From Nothopassalora personata (taxonomy: Eukaryota; Ascomycota; Dothideomycetes; Mycosphaerellales; Mycosphaerellaceae): a DNA stretch of 64,000 nt. The DNA is taken from assembly GCA_033816765.1 (NCBI GenBank), contig CM066288.1:3162001-3226000 (forward strand), given 5' to 3'. Below, one piece after another: positions 1-11,112 of the stretch. The position numbers and the translations under genes are program-made. Numbering within the stretch: the first letter of the stretch is position 1; each line of letters opens with the position of its first letter. Under the pieces are notes generated by a model. It was not told where the DNA came from and searched no databases. It was given only the letters and a program-made list of their open reading frames with translations.

Positions 1-1868
1 GCGGCGCTGGCGACAAAGGAGCGAAATTGACTACTACGTCTGCCGGCGCAGAGGGTTGTGTAGGAGAGGAATTGCAATTGAAAGCATCTAGGTTTCTTGA
101 CTTCGCAGCCGATCATTCAAGTTCGGGAGCTTCCGCGTGGTTCCTTTCCTCGTCTTGTGCCCTCTACCACCTTCCTGCCTGCTTCGACGCAAGGAAACGA
201 CAATTGTGCTGGTTGGCAGCGACATGAAGGCCGAATTGACTGTACAATGCGCTTGACAGGTCCTGGAGGGTCTGGCAAATGGCCATGTTCACACTGGCTC
301 TCGGCATAGGTCTCCGCTTGCTGCCTGCACTCAAGCGCATCTTCCGGCTAACAATTGCCACGAAACGGAGCGGTACCTACGTCTTCGCTCGCACGCCATA
401 CGAACCACAAGTTAGGTGGGTATATGCATCGAACGGCCCAGCTCGACCTTCGCGGCGCTTATACGACTCCGGGAATCATTTCGTGCGGCAAGCGGCATTG
501 CGTTTCCAGCTACGGTTCCATAGCAATGGCTCCAGGAGTCGTCCTTCTGCACTCCCGGCACGAACGGCCGGCGGAGACGCCTTCATGATAGGGAAATCGT
601 GGACGCGCCGTTCGAGCCACGGCATAGAACGATATTCCAGCACTAGGCCACAGACTGCGTCGGGCAAAGCCAAACGATTATATAGCTCTTCGAAGGCCGT
701 AGTATTAGGGTTATGGACACTTCGCACCAAGTCAGCCGTTACGAGTCTCATGAGGGCTTGACACCACTGACCCTGGACAGCGACAAGCGGAAAAGCACAG
801 GCATGTTAAAAATGAATGATCCAAGCAGCAATATGGAGCCGCTATCTTGATTGGAGTAGCGGAGCAGTCAGGGAACGATATGACCATGGCATTGCGCAAG
901 TATAATTGGCTCTTTGGCCTGCGACGGTATAATGGAAATAATACTGCTCCCGCCTGCGATGCAGTGATTTGTTGCAGAATCTTTATTCGCGAAGCTCCAC
1001 CTGACGAGGCGAAACCGTAGCGTAATCGATAAGTTGGCGGGCTTGGCATCCATGTAGCGGACGTGTCCGTGATGAGGTTGAATTTCGAACTTTGCATCTC
1101 TCCATCTTACACTTTGCGCACCAACACAGGCAACGATATAGTCGCTTTGAAACAGTGCCTAGGTGAAACGGCGACGTCGAAAATAGGCGCCGATGCGGCG
1201 CTTCGTTGCGGGCGCATACCCGCGCCTCACATTGAGACGGTTACCGGCTCTCCAGCACTACAGGTATTTAATTAACCATCCAACTCAGAACTCCTAATTA
1301 CTTATATCAGCAGCACCGCGAGCACAGCAGTGCAGTACTGGCGTCACCTACCGGCAGTTGTATTCCAAAGCCGGAGCAAGTTGCATCTGGATCACGTTGC
1401 TCGATGGCAGCCGGATGCTTGATCTCCTCCTATAAGATGCATGCAGTGCATCATCTCGGAGCGCTGACCACAGGCATTAATGCAAGCTGGAAGCCTCCTG
1501 CATGCATGCAGAGATCATGCAAGAACCCCAATCCAGGTTTCATCTCCTACCGCCTCTTTTGCACTGCTGCATTTCTCCTGCTACCTCTGGTTCAAAGACG
1601 CTCATTTTCGTGCCTGGTCAGGTGCTGTGTGGTAATGCATCTCTTTCTCTAATCGTTAGGCGCGCCTCTTCATACACTCGTTTGAGCGGCCTCTGCCGGC
1701 ATATCTCGACCCATTGTACTATCGCTGCTGGGATCTCCTTTGTTGCAAGAAGCTACGACATTCACGACACCTACGCGCTCACCACTAATTACTGAAATAC
1801 TGTACGACTTCAACGCATGTCTTCTATGAATCTGCTACGCGTTCCCTCTGTTTCGCTCTTCCCTCGGC
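1..1868. other. Intergenic region, no supported gene
   Basis: No reading frame here shows a recognisable domain or a convincing splice model. The longest open stretch (279-761, plus) lacks any family signature and is matched by similar-length stretches on the other strand (476-751 and 732-1097), as expected of chance frames in GC-balanced DNA. The right end is presumably the promoter of the gene starting at 1869. Confidence 0.5.
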
Positions 1869-2904
1869 ATGGCAACGCCTCCTGAACAACCATGGTCCTC
1901 CCACGAAAAGGTATGGTAGCGTGGCGATCTTTGTGCTACTGAATATCTGACATGGGTTGATAGAACTACCTGCTGGCTGAGATCATCAAGGCAGCGAATC
2001 CTCCGCCCGACGTCCTGCTCAACCTGTTACGGAGTATGAACATACAGCCTCGATGGGAGGAAATTCCACTGCCTCCAGGTAAGCCTTGTGTGAGGATGGC
2101 TATCGTGTACCAGACAGCAAGCCTCCTCACTGCATATATCGTTGGCTCGATCCGGTGCTGATCCTTTTTCTGCCCACAGGCCGATCGCTAAATTCCTGCC
2201 GATTCGCCTTCGATGAATTGCGGAGATCCCTGTCGATGCAACAGATTGCCGCGCCGCACATATCTACGCCACTGTCGGCGCCGATCAGCCTAAAGAGACC
2301 TTTCCAATATGAAGGACCATACTCTGCAGGCCCAAGTGGTCGCGAGATTAGACCTAAGCCATCACTCGCCGTACCTAGCTACTCTCAGCCCTCTCCTACA
2401 GAGCCACCTCCGAAACGAAAGCGTGGTCGACCTACAAAGGCAGAAGCGCAGGCAAAGGCTGAAGCTGCGGCTGCACTTGGCGGTGGCGAATTGGGTCCAG
2501 TGCCTGCAACGACAGCTTCACAACCGTCAACATCAACATCGACACCAACGCCAATGCCGATCGCAACAATATCTGCGCCGACAGTAGAAGCAAGATTACC
2601 GCCTGCCACTCGTATGCCAATCGCTGCCATGCTCACACCTTCTGCTGGCGAGCCAAAGAGCGCAAGCCACTCCAGCTCGTCGTCGGGCAAGAGACGGCGC
2701 GTGAGGTCCACCAAGGACGAACCAGAAGGCAGCCCCACTGCGCGCACTGGTACTGGGTACGATTCACCGTATGCGCGAGCGCCAGTCACAACCGAAGACA
2801 GTCCAGCAAGAACTGCAGTGCTGCGACACCGTCCAGAGGATTTGACCAACCCTCCACGATCCGCCCCGACCGAAACAGCGGCTGAAGCTACCAGAGAAGC
2901 ATGA
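1869..2904 (+). CDS. SANT/Myb-like domain plus AT-hook protein
   Basis: Three-exon model: 1869-1910, 1964-2078, 2180-2904 (293 aa). Both introns have GT..AG ends and the joins keep frame. The first ~70 residues, visible only after splicing, resemble a Myb/SANT-like module: a Trp near residue 9, an LLAEII helix, a second Trp (WEEIPLPPGRS), then a Cys and FDELRR, which is the spacing of short fungal SANT-like DNA-binding domains. Further on is an AT-hook (KRKRGRPTK) followed by an Ala/Glu-rich helix, then a long Ser/Pro/Thr-rich, probably disordered tail with a second basic patch (GKRRRVRS). Seen: the motifs. Inferred: a nuclear, DNA-binding role. No specific orthologue was recognised. The ATG at 1869 is chosen because it opens the SANT-like segment directly. 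Confidence 0.75.
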
Positions 2905-3637
2905 TCCAAGATGATACACCGAGCCTGGCCGATCGCGTATAATGAACTGATGCATGAGGTCAAGGGGAAAGCAACGAACTCACGACGGACTTTACAACAA
3001 TACCACAGCACTGCGTCGCTACGCTTTGAAGAAGAACAACACGATAACCACGTAATAAACCTACGACCAACGACTCAGGCACCTGACCAACACCACCACA
3101 ACCGCATTCTCCGACACTTTGCGCTAAGCTTACTTCGATATGTATTATACTTACGTTGGCATGACTTGGAAGGATTGGTACGGGAGGCATGAGTCGATTT
3201 GTGATACTCCTTGTGTTACGTGTATGAATAGAGACGATATCCTACATGTATACCTCACGGTCTTTTATGTATTATTAAGATCTAGCACGTTTTTGGCATA
3301 ATCTATATAGAACGTCGATGTTGACGCTTGAACAGTCACGTGAAGGTCCGAACTGGCGGGTTGTGCTTGAGGTACTCTGTCGGACACTGCGATGACAGAT
3401 TTTTAGAAACGACCGGGTCCAAGAGTGATGGCTGCAGGTGTTTACTCTGCAGGGCGGTTGGTGTGCCCAGTAGATACTCGACTCCAATGCCTCATGTTTC
3501 GCTTCTATACAATGCTTCCCTCAACGCCTTTTCGCCTGGCTAATGCACCTGTACCGTCGTGTTAGGCCTCGCTGTCTTCCCGGCCTGCGACTCTCACTCA
3601 ACTGGCATTACTATAGTACACGTTAAAGCTGCCCACT
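2905..3637. other. Convergent intergenic region
   Basis: Lies between the 3' ends of the AT-hook gene (plus) and RCF2 (minus). It is AT-richer around 3120-3320 and contains no supported gene; it probably holds the 3' UTRs of both neighbours. Confidence 0.5.
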
Positions 3638-4487
3638 TCATGGGGCGTTCAACTTGCTGTCCTTCGACTCCTCTGGCTTACCCTTCTCGAGATTTTTCAA
3701 TGCCTGCTTGGCCTTGCCGTTCTTCTTGTCGAACTCCTGGCGCTGCTTGGCAGCCTCCTCACGCTCCTTGATACGTCGCTCTTCGGCCTCAACCATATCC
3801 ATCCATTGGTCCTCGCCGGCGTAGCGTTCGTGGTGAATCTTCTTCTCAATCATTTGCTTGTGTGTTGGGTCATTCGGATCAAGCACCTTGACAGTCTCCC
3901 AGCGACCAGTCTTGTTCATCCTGTCGCCACCCTCAAAAGCCAAAGACACGATGACAGCGGCCAGTGTGAACCCTTGGGCGTACACACGGGCTTGCACAAG
4001 CTTCTGCTGCGTTGACTGGTACGGGTTCCTACCCACAATCCCCATCGCAAGAGAGATCGAAGCAACCCATGAACCAAAGACTAAGCTGTAGCGGTTGTCG
4101 CTCAACCATTGCATTGTCTTCTCTTTCTGCGATTTGCCGGCATTGAGCTGTTCCTGGAGGGATGCCTGTTCGTCTCTATAGTTCTGTTCCGGATGCCGCG
4201 ATTGTTCGTAGTGCCGCGAGTATCGATCGGCCGCAATGATTGATGTGAAAGTGCCGGAAGATGCGATCAGGAACGCACGAAATGGCAGTGTGAGTGATCT
4301 GAACGCGGGATATCTGATGGTGGCTGCGTAGACGCCCAGTGCGCCGACGGCTGTACCAGCGAGACCACCCAATGCACCGCCATAGACGGTGGCACTATCT
4401 TGAAGTCAGTGTTGTCTTCTATTGAAGTGCTCGCGTGATGCCATACTTGTAGTGCTCCTGCTCTTCCTCTTTCGTTAAGATCTTCAT
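3638..4487 (-). CDS. RCF2: Respiratory supercomplex factor 2 (HIG1 domain)
   Basis: Inner mitochondrial membrane protein of the Rcf1/Rcf2 HIG1 family that associates with complexes III and IV. Two exons: 4487-4447 and 4394-3638, with a 52-nt intron between; 265 aa. The short first exon encodes MKILTKEEEQEHY, and splicing restores the family's HYNATV start, which fixes the start codon and the splice sites. There are hydrophobic segments near residues 20-60, and a central HIG1-like region has a WLSDNRYSLVFGSW core followed by a second hydrophobic helix (about residues 105-175). The C-terminal third is a charged, probably coiled Glu/Lys/Arg tail. It is divergent from RRP36 with about 305 bp between start codons, and a CCAAT box sits at 4676-4680 in that interval. 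Confidence 0.93.
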
Positions 4488-4792
4488 AGTGTGTTGTGTT
4501 CGCTGTGCAGGACTTCGATGACAGTAGAGAAAAGGAAGGGGGAGAGCGACTGGAGTGTATGTATTTCCACGGATAGGTCGCGGCTTGATGACGGAATATC
4601 AAAAGCACCAGCTCCAAGCCGTTCACAAGCCGAGAAAAGTTACGTCAAGCCAGCACTCGGAACGTCCGCCGTAATCCAATTCCTTGGTGGCGCGTATGAA
4701 CCTTGCAAGCCCTAGCGACCCTTGCTTCACTCGCTACGTCTGCTCTGCTTTGACGCAATTCTAGTCGCTGCGTCTGTGTCAGCGGCGCAGAA
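4488..4792. promoter_or_regulatory. Shared divergent promoter RCF2/RRP36
   Basis: A 305-bp interval separates the start codons of two genes transcribed away from each other. A CCAAT pentamer lies at 4676-4680. The CCAAT-binding HAP complex regulates respiratory genes in fungi, which would fit RCF2; occupancy here is inference. Confidence 0.45.
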
Positions 4793-5794
4793 ATGGCAGC
4801 TGGCTTGAAGAATATTCGGGTGCGGCCGGACGCATACGATGACCACGAGACTGATGATGTGGAATTCGAGTCGGACCAGGCCGAGAGCGAGGTCAGCGAT
4901 GTAGCCGAGGAGGACGAAGATATGAGTGAGCAGGATGACGATCGAAATACCCGAGCAGCAGGCTCAAACATCGAGCAGAAAATCGGCAATGTCTCGTTCG
5001 GTGCTCTCAAGCAGGCACAAGACGCAATATCGCGAAAAAGGAAGCGCGGTTCAGACACTACGGCCGATCAGGAGGATAAGCTAGAGGCGCTGAGAAAGAG
5101 ACTTCGCCAGATCAGAGCTCAGAGAGAAGGATTTGCGCGTCCTACGACCTCAGACAAAAGGTCTGGGAAATCTTCGGCGAAGGTGCAGCAGGCAGAAGAT
5201 GATGACAGCGACGACCACTCAGACGATTCGGATTCGACTCCCTCGGAAGAAGGCGCAGACAAGTCACGGTCGTCAAAGCATGCACCTATGTCACAATCTT
5301 CAAAGCGTCAAGTGACTCGCAAGCGCGTTGTGGTAGATGTGCCAAAGCGTGTTGTGCGTGATCCACGCTTCGATGCCATGCAGCAACGGCATGGCCATCC
5401 AGGAAATAGCGACAAGGCATATGCCTTCTTGCAAGAATATCAGAAGGCTGAGATCCAAGAGCTAAAAGGTGCGATGAAGAAGACCAAGAGCGAAGACGAC
5501 AAGGAGATACTCAAGCGCAAGGTGATCAGCATGGAGAACAAGCTGAAGGCGAAAGCTGCGAAGGAGCGCGAGCGAGAAATCATACGGAAGCATAGGAAGG
5601 AAGAGCGTGACAAGGTGCAGGAGGGCAAGACGCCGTACTATCTCAAGAGGAAGGATATCAAAGAACGCGCGATTGTGGAGAAGTTCAACGATATGAAGAG
5701 CAAAGATCGCGAGAAGCTCATCGAGAAGCGGCGGAAGAAGGAAGATCAGAAGGAGAAGAAGCGCATGCCGCAGACGAGGAGGATGGTAGAATAA
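4793..5794 (+). CDS. RRP36: rRNA biogenesis protein Rrp36
   Basis: Nucleolar component of the SSU processome needed for early pre-rRNA cleavages leading to 18S rRNA. Single exon, 333 aa. The N-terminal ~60 residues are strongly acidic (Asp/Glu runs). Next comes a segment with NVSFGALKQAQ, typical of the family, followed by a Ser/Asp-rich linker. The C-terminal half is the conserved basic domain: RDPRFD, then YAFLQEYQKAEI, a long Lys/Arg/Glu coiled region, and the diagnostic PYYLKRKDIKE and FNDMKSKDREKLIEKRRKK blocks. The length matches the family. The start at 4793 is the first ATG of the frame. Confidence 0.95.
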   Translation: MAAGLKNIRVRPDAYDDHETDDVEFESDQAESEVSDVAEEDEDMSEQDDDRNTRAAGSNIEQKIGNVSFGALKQAQDAISRKRKRGSDTTADQEDKLEALRKRLRQIRAQREGFARPTTSDKRSGKSSAKVQQAEDDDSDDHSDDSDSTPSEEGADKSRSSKHAPMSQSSKRQVTRKRVVVDVPKRVVRDPRFDAMQQRHGHPGNSDKAYAFLQEYQKAEIQELKGAMKKTKSEDDKEILKRKVISMENKLKAKAAKEREREIIRKHRKEERDKVQEGKTPYYLKRKDIKERAIVEKFNDMKSKDREKLIEKRRKKEDQKEKKRMPQTRRMVE

Positions 5795-6059
5795 GTATGG
5801 CTCTCAATTGCTGTGCTTTTCTCTGCGTCCTGTTGTTCAAGCATCGAATCGTCCGTGCATGATGATGGTCACGGTGAGACGTGCCAGAGCGTGTTGTATC
5901 GCTTTCATGGGTCTGTGTGCGTGAATGCTGAGGATACTCACCAGTAAGCGAATTTCTGCGTTTTGCCGTTGCGCAGCGCTCTCCTCTTCCTCCCTCATGA
6001 ACTCGAATCTCCCATTCCCATACCCTTTCCTCAAACGCGCGCACTTGACAGCCACCGAA

Positions 6060-7025
6060 ATGGGAACCACGACCGGCTCTACACCCGACTGCAAGGTGCA
6101 GGTGCAAGATTGCGCAGGTGCCTCAGCCAATGCGCAAGCCATCGAGATTCACGTCGCCGTACGCAAGCCCGGTCGGCCGTCAAAAAGTGCTCCATCACTA
6201 CGCCCTTCCTCTTCGTGGCAAGCTTCAGATCCGCAGCCGAAGCGTGGTCGCCCTAGGATACATGGACTCCAAACCACACCCGGGCCCGAAGGACGCCACA
6301 GAAGAACAGGTAGCGCAGCTGGCGCGATGACTGCTCGAAATGCCATGCGAGCTGCCCGCCCTACTGCGCGTCAAGCACGAGCGCTGTCGGATCCTTACAA
6401 AGTGCTTCGCCTCAATCGCTGCGAGACTGATACATCCTTGATCCGCACCGCCTACACTGCGGCGCAGATGAGCTGCAGCGATATGCTGCCCTTCCCAGCG
6501 CAACTCGGGGAGGATCCAGGTGCGTGCATGGACTTCCTAAAACATGCGATGGGAGGCCTACTGACATGGAGAAGACTCGGCAGGTCACCGCAGGCTGATG
6601 ATGGTATCTGATGCGAACATGATCTTGGAAGATAGAAGAATGAAAACATTGCTCGACAAATGGTAGGTGGCGGAACTTGGTTTCTAGCACTCGGAGCTCA
6701 CTGCTGACTCGAGTCTAGCCTCAATCACCACTACAAGAAGCAGACAGGCTCCGCCGTGGACATCCTTGAGATCATAGTGAGCCCTGTGCACGCTCGACCG
6801 ACAGAACAGGATGTTGAGCAAGCATACAATGCTCGTATGGCCGAGTGGAGCGGACTCGAAACTGTTGCCGAAATTGTCGTGAAGATGCTGAGAGCTGCGA
6901 GAGAGACCGTGCTAAGGGACCTGAGGCACGCGCAGGAAGAGGAAGAGAGGCTTAGTCATCGGAAAGAGCGTCGTGACTCGTTCATGCAAGATGCTGATGG
7001 TTTGGAGAATGACGAGGAAGAGTAG
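6060..7025 (+). CDS. AT-hook protein with two degenerate J-like segments
   Basis: Three-exon model: 6060-6519, 6572-6662, 6719-7025 (285 aa). The introns (52 and 56 nt) have good donors and branch points (CTGAC). The N-terminal part has two AT-hook cores: RKPGRPSK and KRGRPR. After them, DPYKVLRLNRCETD..LIRTAY begins a segment with J-domain spacing, which after splicing continues to ..RLMMVSDAN..EDRRMKTLLD, echoing the J-domain helix IV pattern 'LSD..+R..YD'. No HPD tripeptide is present, so Hsp70 stimulation is unlikely. A second similar start (DILEIIV..PTEQDVEQAYNARMAEW) follows in exon 3, and the tail is Glu/Arg-rich. The start at 6060 was preferred (A at -3, G at +4); upstream in-frame ATGs exist at 5925 and 5997. 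The family is not recognised, and the J-like reading is inference from pattern. Confidence 0.7.
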
Positions 7026-7419
7026 CGTGGCCTCCTAAGCTACCGAATCGCGATCGAAGTATTCAAGAGCTGGTTCAGATGGAGCATTCACATGGCCCAA
7101 ACCTGATGGCCCATGTCGAAAGCTGTCAATAGCAAGCAAGACATGGTTGGCCCTACTGACATGTCACTTCACTTCCATCGTCCCTTCCAAACAGGGCCGA
7201 TGCTCGTGCTCAAGCTTGGCTTATCTTGCACACCTTCTGCAGGGATCATCTACAAACGCGGCAGGAACGAGACACAATGGCTGCAATTGGTGCAACCACG
7301 ACTCCCGAAAATTGCTTGGACCACTCAAAGACTCTGCACCTTTTCTCCCAAACATCATCGATACCACCACTGGTACAGTAACATCTAAAAACCTGCACAC
7401 ACACTTGCGCACCACAGCG
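7026..7419. other. Intergenic, promoter of the secreted-protein gene
   Basis: 394 bp between tandem plus-strand genes. The reading frame of the next gene stays open upstream to 7147, but the signal peptide beginning at 7420 marks the likely start. No other gene is supported. Confidence 0.5.
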
Positions 7420-8802
7420 ATGCTTGCAACCAACATCGCCCTACTCCTGGGCTCCGGCCTTCTGGGCGGCGCGAGTGGCGCGCTCCTTCCCACTGATCTC
7501 AAGGTTCCTCAGCCCGGCGTCTGTGGCCTTGAGAAGCTCTTCTGCTACCACACAGGCGTCGAAGCGAAGAACGCCACCCGCCTTGAGGCTGCCATTGACT
7601 ATGCCTGCTCTCAGTGGCATGGCCACCAGTTCCCAAAGTCCGAGGGCGAGGAGGGTATCGCCGAGTACTACTCACCTCGCACCGACGAGTCTACCGTCTC
7701 AATGGTGGTCCGCAAGACTGGCAGGTACAACTCACTTTGCGGCTACAGGCTACTCAAGGACACCTGCAAGTACTGGCTGAGCAAGCCTTCCGAGCAGTGC
7801 CCAACTCAGCAGGGTGGCAACGTCACCGACCTGTGGTGCGGTCTCGAGTGGACCATCGACCCTGATGACCGTGAACTGGAGAAGCTCGGCAAGGGTGCCC
7901 TTCAGAAGATGAACTGCAGTACCAGTACCAGCGAATCCGCCAGCAGCAGCGAGGCTCTCGACGACAAAGCTGCCGTCCGTACCACCAGTGGCAGTAGCAT
8001 TACGTTCTACGCTGAATTTGCCATCGAGAAGCGAGAAAATCTTCCAGCTCCCGACTCTACCTCATTTTCGACGTCAGATTTCAACGAAGCCAGCTGCTAC
8101 AATTCTGGTCGCACCTGGTCGGCCGAATGGCTTGTGAAGGGCGCAGACAAATTCTGCTCCTGGGCGCCGAGCGTTGAAGTGGCGGCCGGGGGCTATCTCA
8201 ACTATACTCATCACGTCTGTGCCAACGGTCAAGACTTCCGACAGGTCAGCAGTGGCGAAACTATGGTATACGTACGTATTGTACATGCTGACGCGCTCTA
8301 GTGGTTCGCCTTCGAAAACCCAGACTCCAAGCCGTACTTGCTGACTTACGCCGCATGTAAGTGCGATGCCATTCTGAGACTCGACTTGAGCTAACACGTC
8401 CCTTCAGGCCGAATCTTTACTCAGCCATTCATCGACGACTGCAACCACGCAGACAATGACAGCCCGGTCAAGCAAGGTGGGTGGGGAGTTAGAAGCTCCA
8501 GCATGAATGGCTACGTCGTCGTTGACGGTAAGTGCTCGTGCTCGTGCTCTATTCTTGTGAGCGGGCTGGCAGCATCAGCTCCTCAGAAGGAATCGCAGCT
8601 CTCGAAGCATCATGGCGCGCCGCTTCGTCAGCCTCATACTAACACACTCTTAGGCGATCCAGACACGCACAATCCCGGCAAGGCTGAAATTCCAGTCGAA
8701 AACTGCAACGATAGGGGCTGGGTCAAAGCCATTCCCAACTTCTATGTCAGCGACAGGCTCTCGGATGCAGGCATGAAGTTTGCCGCGCCACCCATGACAT
8801 GA
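7420..8802 (+). CDS. Secreted cysteine-rich protein, unknown family
   Basis: Four-exon model: 7420-8265, 8302-8356, 8408-8527, 8654-8802 (389 aa). The N-terminus is a clear signal peptide (MLATNIALLLGSGLLGGASGA). The mature part has 14 cysteines, an even number suited to disulfides, and several N-glycosylation sequons (for example NATR, NVTD, NCST, NYTH). No catalytic motif or known domain was recognised; it is a secretome member and possibly an effector or cell-wall protein. Introns 2 and 3 have strong GTAAGT donors. Intron 1 is uncertain: the first model uses a 36-nt GTATAC..TAG intron, while a 57-nt alternative with donor GTCAGC at 8245 also keeps frame. Start chosen because the signal peptide begins there. 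Confidence 0.75.
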
Positions 8803-9618
8803 ACTAGACGCGGTTGAGCAAGGGAGACGATGAGAGACCTCAGGCATTCTCCCCAAACGAGTAAGGTACAGCTCCGGCGCCATAGCCTTCGAGCAATGCA
8901 TGAGATAGATGAAGATACCCACATATCCGGCTCCAGGTCGAGTCCGATCAAGCACTTTCTACCTAGTGGCCCACGTCTTCTCCCGATATTTCTCTTCGGC
9001 CGTGAAGCTAGAGTCCGACTCCACCAAGTGAATCAACCGACTGCATCAACATTGCGACCTTGGCAAGGATTCAGATTGTGGCACAGCGCAGGTGGATGAA
9101 ACGATAGTCCTGTCAACGTTGCTGCGGACATACATACGAAGGAGAGTAAGTGTAATATTCAAAGGTACTGGAGATCTTTTCCAAGCATCTCCGGTGGAGA
9201 TCCTCTCAGGCTCTCACGCTGTCCGCGCCGAGGAAAAACTATCTACGCCATGAATCCCAAACCGATCCATTAAAATATCAATTTCCGACCCCACTCCGTG
9301 GCCGCCATGCGTGGCAACCCCGACTAAACCCTCGAGCACATCATTAGTGATGAGCTCGCCGTTCCAAACGCCTCGCTTACGCCCAATTCCTTGTGACCTA
9401 GCCTGGCTGTAAGGCGATATTGGTTCAAGTGCTCAATAAGCAAGAGAGTAAGGTGTTGTGCTGTTGAAGGTGCTCGCCGCCAGTTCGCCAATCGCCATCA
9501 ATGGAAAACCAAAGTAGATCCACTACCCCTATTGTGTAGACTGTGCAGAACCAAGCGACAAAGGCATGTGTGCTAAGAATGATCTGACCAGACGTTGCTG
9601 CGCTGCAGAGGGTATAGA
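8803..9618. other. Convergent intergenic region
   Basis: Between the 3' ends of the secreted-protein gene (plus) and the disordered-protein gene (minus). No supported gene was seen. Confidence 0.5.
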
Positions 9619-11112
9619 TTAGGAGTGAAACAGATCCCAAGCACGTTCGCACAATCTCAGGAATTCCTCCTTCTTCTCCGTACTGCTCATGCCATCTCTC
9701 CAATCTGCCTCTCGTTCGTCGCCACGGACGGCGAATGTGGCTCGCTTCGCAGACTGGTTGAAGCCCGATGGTGGGCTGCCGTTGTCGCGCTCGTACTCGT
9801 CCCGGCCACGTCTGCGTCCATTCATGGAAGATGTGCGTGAAAAAATGTCAGGCCTTCGTTCCTGCTGGTGTGGGTGGCGAGGCGCATGATGTTGCTGTGC
9901 TCCAGGTCCAGACTGGCCAGGCATAGGCGATGGTGGTGTTGGCGGCTGAACGCCGCCGTAGTGGACAACCTTGGGTAGAAGGTCATCGCGACCACCTGAC
10001 AATCCGTGTACTGCCTCTTCGGCAGATCGAAACTCTCTTGAGCGGCCGCTGAGTGGCGGATGTTGACTTTGATTTTGAGTTTGGTGGCCTGGAGAAGGTA
10101 CTGACGGCTGTACATTGGAGTGTGATGAGTGCCCTGGAGAGTTATTGGCAGGGACCCGTGAAGGGTCTAGCCTGTCGTTGGCGAAGACGTCTGCGATGGG
10201 TGGGAGGCGATTGTTGATCTGTGTTGCTGGCACATGGTGGATGTGGCTTGTCTGGCTCAAGCCACTAGGACCGTGCTGTGCATGCCGTGAATGAGGGTAC
10301 TCGCCAGGTCGAAGACCAGTAAATGTTTGGTGCAGAGGTGCAGACTGGACCACTCGATCGTTCTGGAATTGGGCCGCAGAAGGTGCAGCTATTGACAGAT
10401 CAGGTGGTGGACCCTTCCTCCTCGAGGTGCTGGGAGTCCGCGCAGCTGTTTGAATGCCGAATAAAGTTGTGTCTTGCGTCCGTGCGCCATCGCCTGTGTC
10501 GTGCGCACTTCCTGGTTTCCCTCCCTTCTGCCTGGCTTCGATGATCTGGCGTTGCTGGTCTCGAACGTCGAGACTGCGCTGCAGTTGCTCCCGCATTGCG
10601 GGGTCGTGCGTGGCGAATCCCGGTGACAGACATGCCAGTCCGACGTCCTGAATGACGAGGCCACCAGATTCCCGCGAGGTCAACGGTGCAGAAGGTCGTG
10701 CGGTCTGTGGTCCTCGGGTGGTGGACATGCTCGACGACAGGTCAAGTCGCTTCGGTCGGGGGCGAGACGTTGTAAGAGCGGGCGAGCCTGGCTCCTTCTT
10801 CACCTTGATCATGGGTGGGATACCGTTTCGGTGTCTGTAGTATACATGTTAGTGGGTCGTTCCTGCCCCATGAGTTCGGAAGACGCACGAGCTCGGGCTG
10901 CTCTTGCCGTTGGAGTGCAAATGCTCTACCTGGTCTGGTGAGCCATTGCTTCTTGCTCTTTGCATATGCGGACGCTCTTGTGATGCGCCGCGCGGGACCG
11001 AGGCACTAGTAGGTATGCTTGAGGGCGCGATCGATGCGAAGTGTCGCGGGGAGATCTGTCGCTCGACGGAGGGCGGAAGTGTCGTCGTGGATGCGGCCAC
11101 GGCGGTGGACAT
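9619..11112 (-). CDS. Disordered Pro/Ser/Gln/His-rich protein, unknown
   Basis: Two exons: 11112-10889 and 10834-9619, 479 aa. The intron has a GTGCGT donor, a CACTAAC branch point and a CTACAG acceptor; splicing joins ..SPSS to HRNGIPPMIKVKKEPGSP. Most of the protein is low complexity (Pro, Ser, Gln, His), and a few ordered patches stand out: IKVKKEPGSP (resembling a SUMO consensus, IKVKKE), a helix around MREQLQRSLDVRDQQRQIIEARQKGG, and a C-terminal helix EKKEEFLRLCERAWDLF. This looks like a nuclear regulatory scaffold, but no family was recognised. The intron quality and long frame make the gene itself credible. Confidence 0.7.

Noticed and set aside
279..761. 160-codon plus-strand frame near the left end
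   Set aside because: No motif or splice signal, and similar-length frames exist on the opposite strand in the same DNA.
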